Positions 12,588 through 14,185 of a stretch of DNA of 14,185 nucleotides are shown here, one piece after another. The stretch comes from Burkholderiales bacterium (lineage in GTDB: Bacteria > Pseudomonadota > Gammaproteobacteria > Burkholderiales > SG8-39). The translations under genes and the position numbers were made by a program. The notes below the pieces were generated by a model. It ran no database searches. It had not been told where the DNA came from and saw only the letters and a program-made list of their open reading frames with translations. The stretch's first letter is position 1, and every line of letters begins with the position of its first letter. Where the stretch lies: positions 1 through 14,185 of the forward strand of contig CAKKSJ010000444.1 in NCBI GenBank assembly GCA_919902965.1. The letters run 5' to 3'.

Positions 12588-14185
12588 CTAGGCCTGGCCG
12601 AACCACAGGGTCAGCAGCACAAATACGCCGATGATCATGGTGAATGCGTAGTGGTAGATGTAACCCGACTGGAACAGGCGCACCAGGCCGGCGATCCAGC
12701 CGACCACGCGCGCCGAGCCGTTGACCATGATGCCGTCGATAATGGCCACGTCGCCGATCTTCCACAGGCCGCCGCCGATTCCGCGTGCGCCGCCGGCGAA
12801 GAACCAGTCGTTGAAGCGGTCGAAGCCGTATTTCTCCATCAGGATGTTGACGATGAAGCTGAGTTTCTGCCGCAGCACGCCCGGTAGCTCCGGATTCACG
12901 ATATACAGGTACCAGGCCGTCACAGCGCCGGAGAGCGCGAACCAGAACGGCAGGGTGGTGACAGCGTGCAGCATCATGCCGATCACGCCTTGAAATTCCT
13001 TCGCCATTTCCGCCAGGCCCGCGTGCGCCGGCGCTATGTAAATGGCGGAGCCGAAATAGCCGCCGTAAAGAAGCGTGCCTATGAACCAGCCGGCGGCGAC
13101 CGAGGGAATCGCGAGCAGAATGAGCGGAACGGTCACCACCGCCGGGGTTTCGTGCGGCGCCCCATGACCATGGCCGGCATCATGGCCATGGTCATCCTTC
13201 GCGGCATCGTGACCGTGCTCGTCGTGCGCGGCGGCGTGACTATCGTGCCCGTGAGCGTCCGCAGGCGCGCCGAAGCGCTCCTTGCCGTGGAAAGTGTAAA
13301 AAATCAGGCGGAAGGAATACAGGCCGCCGACGAACACGCCCATCAGCACCATCAGATAGGCGAAACCGGCGCCCGGGGTGTGCGACATGTGCACCGCTTC
13401 GATAATCGAATCCTTGGAGAAGAATCCGGCGAAGGGTGGCAGCCCGGCGTTGGCCAGGGCGCCGATCAGCATGGTGAAATAGGTGATCGGCATGTATTTG
13501 CGCAGCCCGCCCATTTTGCGCATGTCCTGCTCGTGGTGCAGCGCGATGATCACCGAACCCGCGCCGAGGAACAGCACCGCCTTGAAGAAAGCGTGGGTCA
13601 TGAGGTGGAACATGCCGACCGAATAGGCGGATGCGCCCAGCGCCACGGTCATGTAGCCGAGCTGCGACAGGGTGGAATAGGCAATCACGCGCTTGATGTC
13701 GTACTGCACCACGGCGATCAGCGACATGAAGAAGGCGGTGATGCCGCCGATCACCAGCACGAAGGACAGCGCCGCATCCGACAACTCGAACAGCGGCGAC
13801 ATGCGCGACACCATGAATATGCCCGCCGTGACCATAGTCGCCGCGTGGATCAGGGCCGAGATCGGAGTCGGGCCTTCCATCGAATCGGGCAACCAGACAT
13901 GCAGCGGAAACTGCGCCGACTTGCCCATGGCGCCGATGAACAGACAAATACAGATCACCGAAATCAGCAGCCAGGGCGCGCCCGGGATGATTTCAACGCT
14001 GGTCTTGACCATGCCCGGCGCCTGCGAGAATACGCTCGCGTAATCGAGCGTGCCGAAATGCGCCAGGATCAGGCCGATGCCAATCAGGAAGCCGAAATCG
14101 CCGACGCGGTTCACCAGGAAGGCCTTGAGATTGGCGTAGATCGCCGTCGGCCGGGTATACCAGAAGCCGATCAGCAGATAGGACA
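12588..14185 (-). CDS. nuoL: NADH-quinone oxidoreductase subunit L (5' end beyond the window)
   Basis: The C-terminal 531 residues of complex I subunit L are visible; the frame is open to the right edge, so the first roughly 150 residues lie outside. A GTG at 14114 is not the start, because family-typical sequence (GFWYTRPTAIYANLKAFLVN) continues upstream of it. Seen: GKSAQFPLHVWLPDSMEGP with the pump Lys, SALIHAATMVTAG, YDIKRVIAYSTLSQLGY, GFFSKDSII and the long C-terminal part with lateral helix and last membrane segments. A His-rich loop (13152-13259) has 11 His in 36 residues. Ends in TAG 10 bp before nuoM. Confidence 0.96.
   Translation of the reverse strand, partial: SYLLIGFWYTRPTAIYANLKAFLVNRVGDFGFLIGIGLILAHFGTLDYASVFSQAPGMVKTSVEIIPGAPWLLISVICICLFIGAMGKSAQFPLHVWLPDSMEGPTPISALIHAATMVTAGIFMVSRMSPLFELSDAALSFVLVIGGITAFFMSLIAVVQYDIKRVIAYSTLSQLGYMTVALGASAYSVGMFHLMTHAFFKAVLFLGAGSVIIALHHEQDMRKMGGLRKYMPITYFTMLIGALANAGLPPFAGFFSKDSIIEAVHMSHTPGAGFAYLMVLMGVFVGGLYSFRLIFYTFHGKERFGAPADAHGHDSHAAAHDEHGHDAAKDDHGHDAGHGHGAPHETPAVVTVPLILLAIPSVAAGWFIGTLLYGGYFGSAIYIAPAHAGLAEMAKEFQGVIGMMLHAVTTLPFWFALSGAVTAWYLYIVNPELPGVLRQKLSFIVNILMEKYGFDRFNDWFFAGGARGIGGGLWKIGDVAIIDGIMVNGSARVVGWIAGLVRLFQSGYIYHYAFTMIIGVFVLLTLWFGQA
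13152..13259 (-). other. His-rich loop inside NuoL
   Basis: Thirty-six codons rich in His, Asp, Gly and Ala, with repeated HGHD-type units, encode a soluble loop after FHGKERFG, between transmembrane helices. Short His-rich stretches at this place occur in NuoL of other bacteria; this one is long and could bind Zn, Ni or Cu weakly. It is in frame and appears to be a loop length variation rather than a foreign insert. Confidence 0.7.

Noticed and set aside
12588..14114. GTG at 14114 as the start of nuoL
   Set aside because: NuoL-like sequence continues in frame to the window edge, so the true start lies outside.
1..14185. CRISPR arrays, tRNA or rRNA genes, transposase genes
   Set aside because: No spaced direct repeats, no cloverleaf-like or rRNA-like sequence and no transposase motifs were seen on either strand.

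Overview
The window (14,185 bp, GC-rich, nearly all genes on the minus strand) looks like chromosomal DNA of a facultatively anaerobic betaproteobacterium. This is inferred from the nuoL-nuoM-nuoN / pyrF / NUDIX layout, the protein sequences and a perfect FNR/ANR-type box; no phylogenetic test was possible.

Right half (about 7634-14185, read right to left): the distal end of a complex I operon. nuoL is cut by the right edge, then nuoM and nuoN follow with gaps of 10 and 13 bp. The same strand continues without an obvious break into pyrF (OMP decarboxylase), a NudF-type NUDIX hydrolase (GTGA overlap with pyrF) and an ECF sigma factor of SigZ type. NuoL carries a His-rich loop.

Middle (about 7099-7640): a scar region with no intact gene. 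On the plus strand is the 3' half of a mercury-type merR, without its DNA-binding half but with all three Hg-ligand cysteines in canonical spacing. Back to back with it on the minus strand is the 3' end of a GDCCVxC-domain protein gene. The arrangement is what one deletion through the shared promoter region of a divergent merR / GDCCVxC pair would leave. The scar lies between two direct copies of a sigZ 3'-end sequence, about 86% identical over 58 bp.

Left half (about 36-7098, also read right to left): an accessory anaerobic respiration module. A LuxR-type regulator with a Cys-rich N-terminal part is followed by a 366-bp regulatory gap. That gap contains a perfect TTGAT-N4-ATCAA box placed as in a class II FNR promoter, two dyads and a possible small ORF. 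The operon then encodes a four-cluster ferredoxin-like electron-transfer subunit, a Tat-exported molybdopterin oxidoreductase of the Psr/Phs/Ttr/Arr type, a TorD-family chaperone (ATGA overlap) and an ArsP/DUF318-type permease. The substrate cannot be read from sequence; S-, Se- or As-oxyanions are plausible. Two things stand out. No membrane anchor (NrfD/PsrC type) is encoded beside the enzyme, and the N-terminal Fe-S motif of the catalytic subunit has Met where the third Cys is expected. The module fits a metalloid- or sulfur-related anaerobic reduction system, with export or import handled by the permease, but that is inference.
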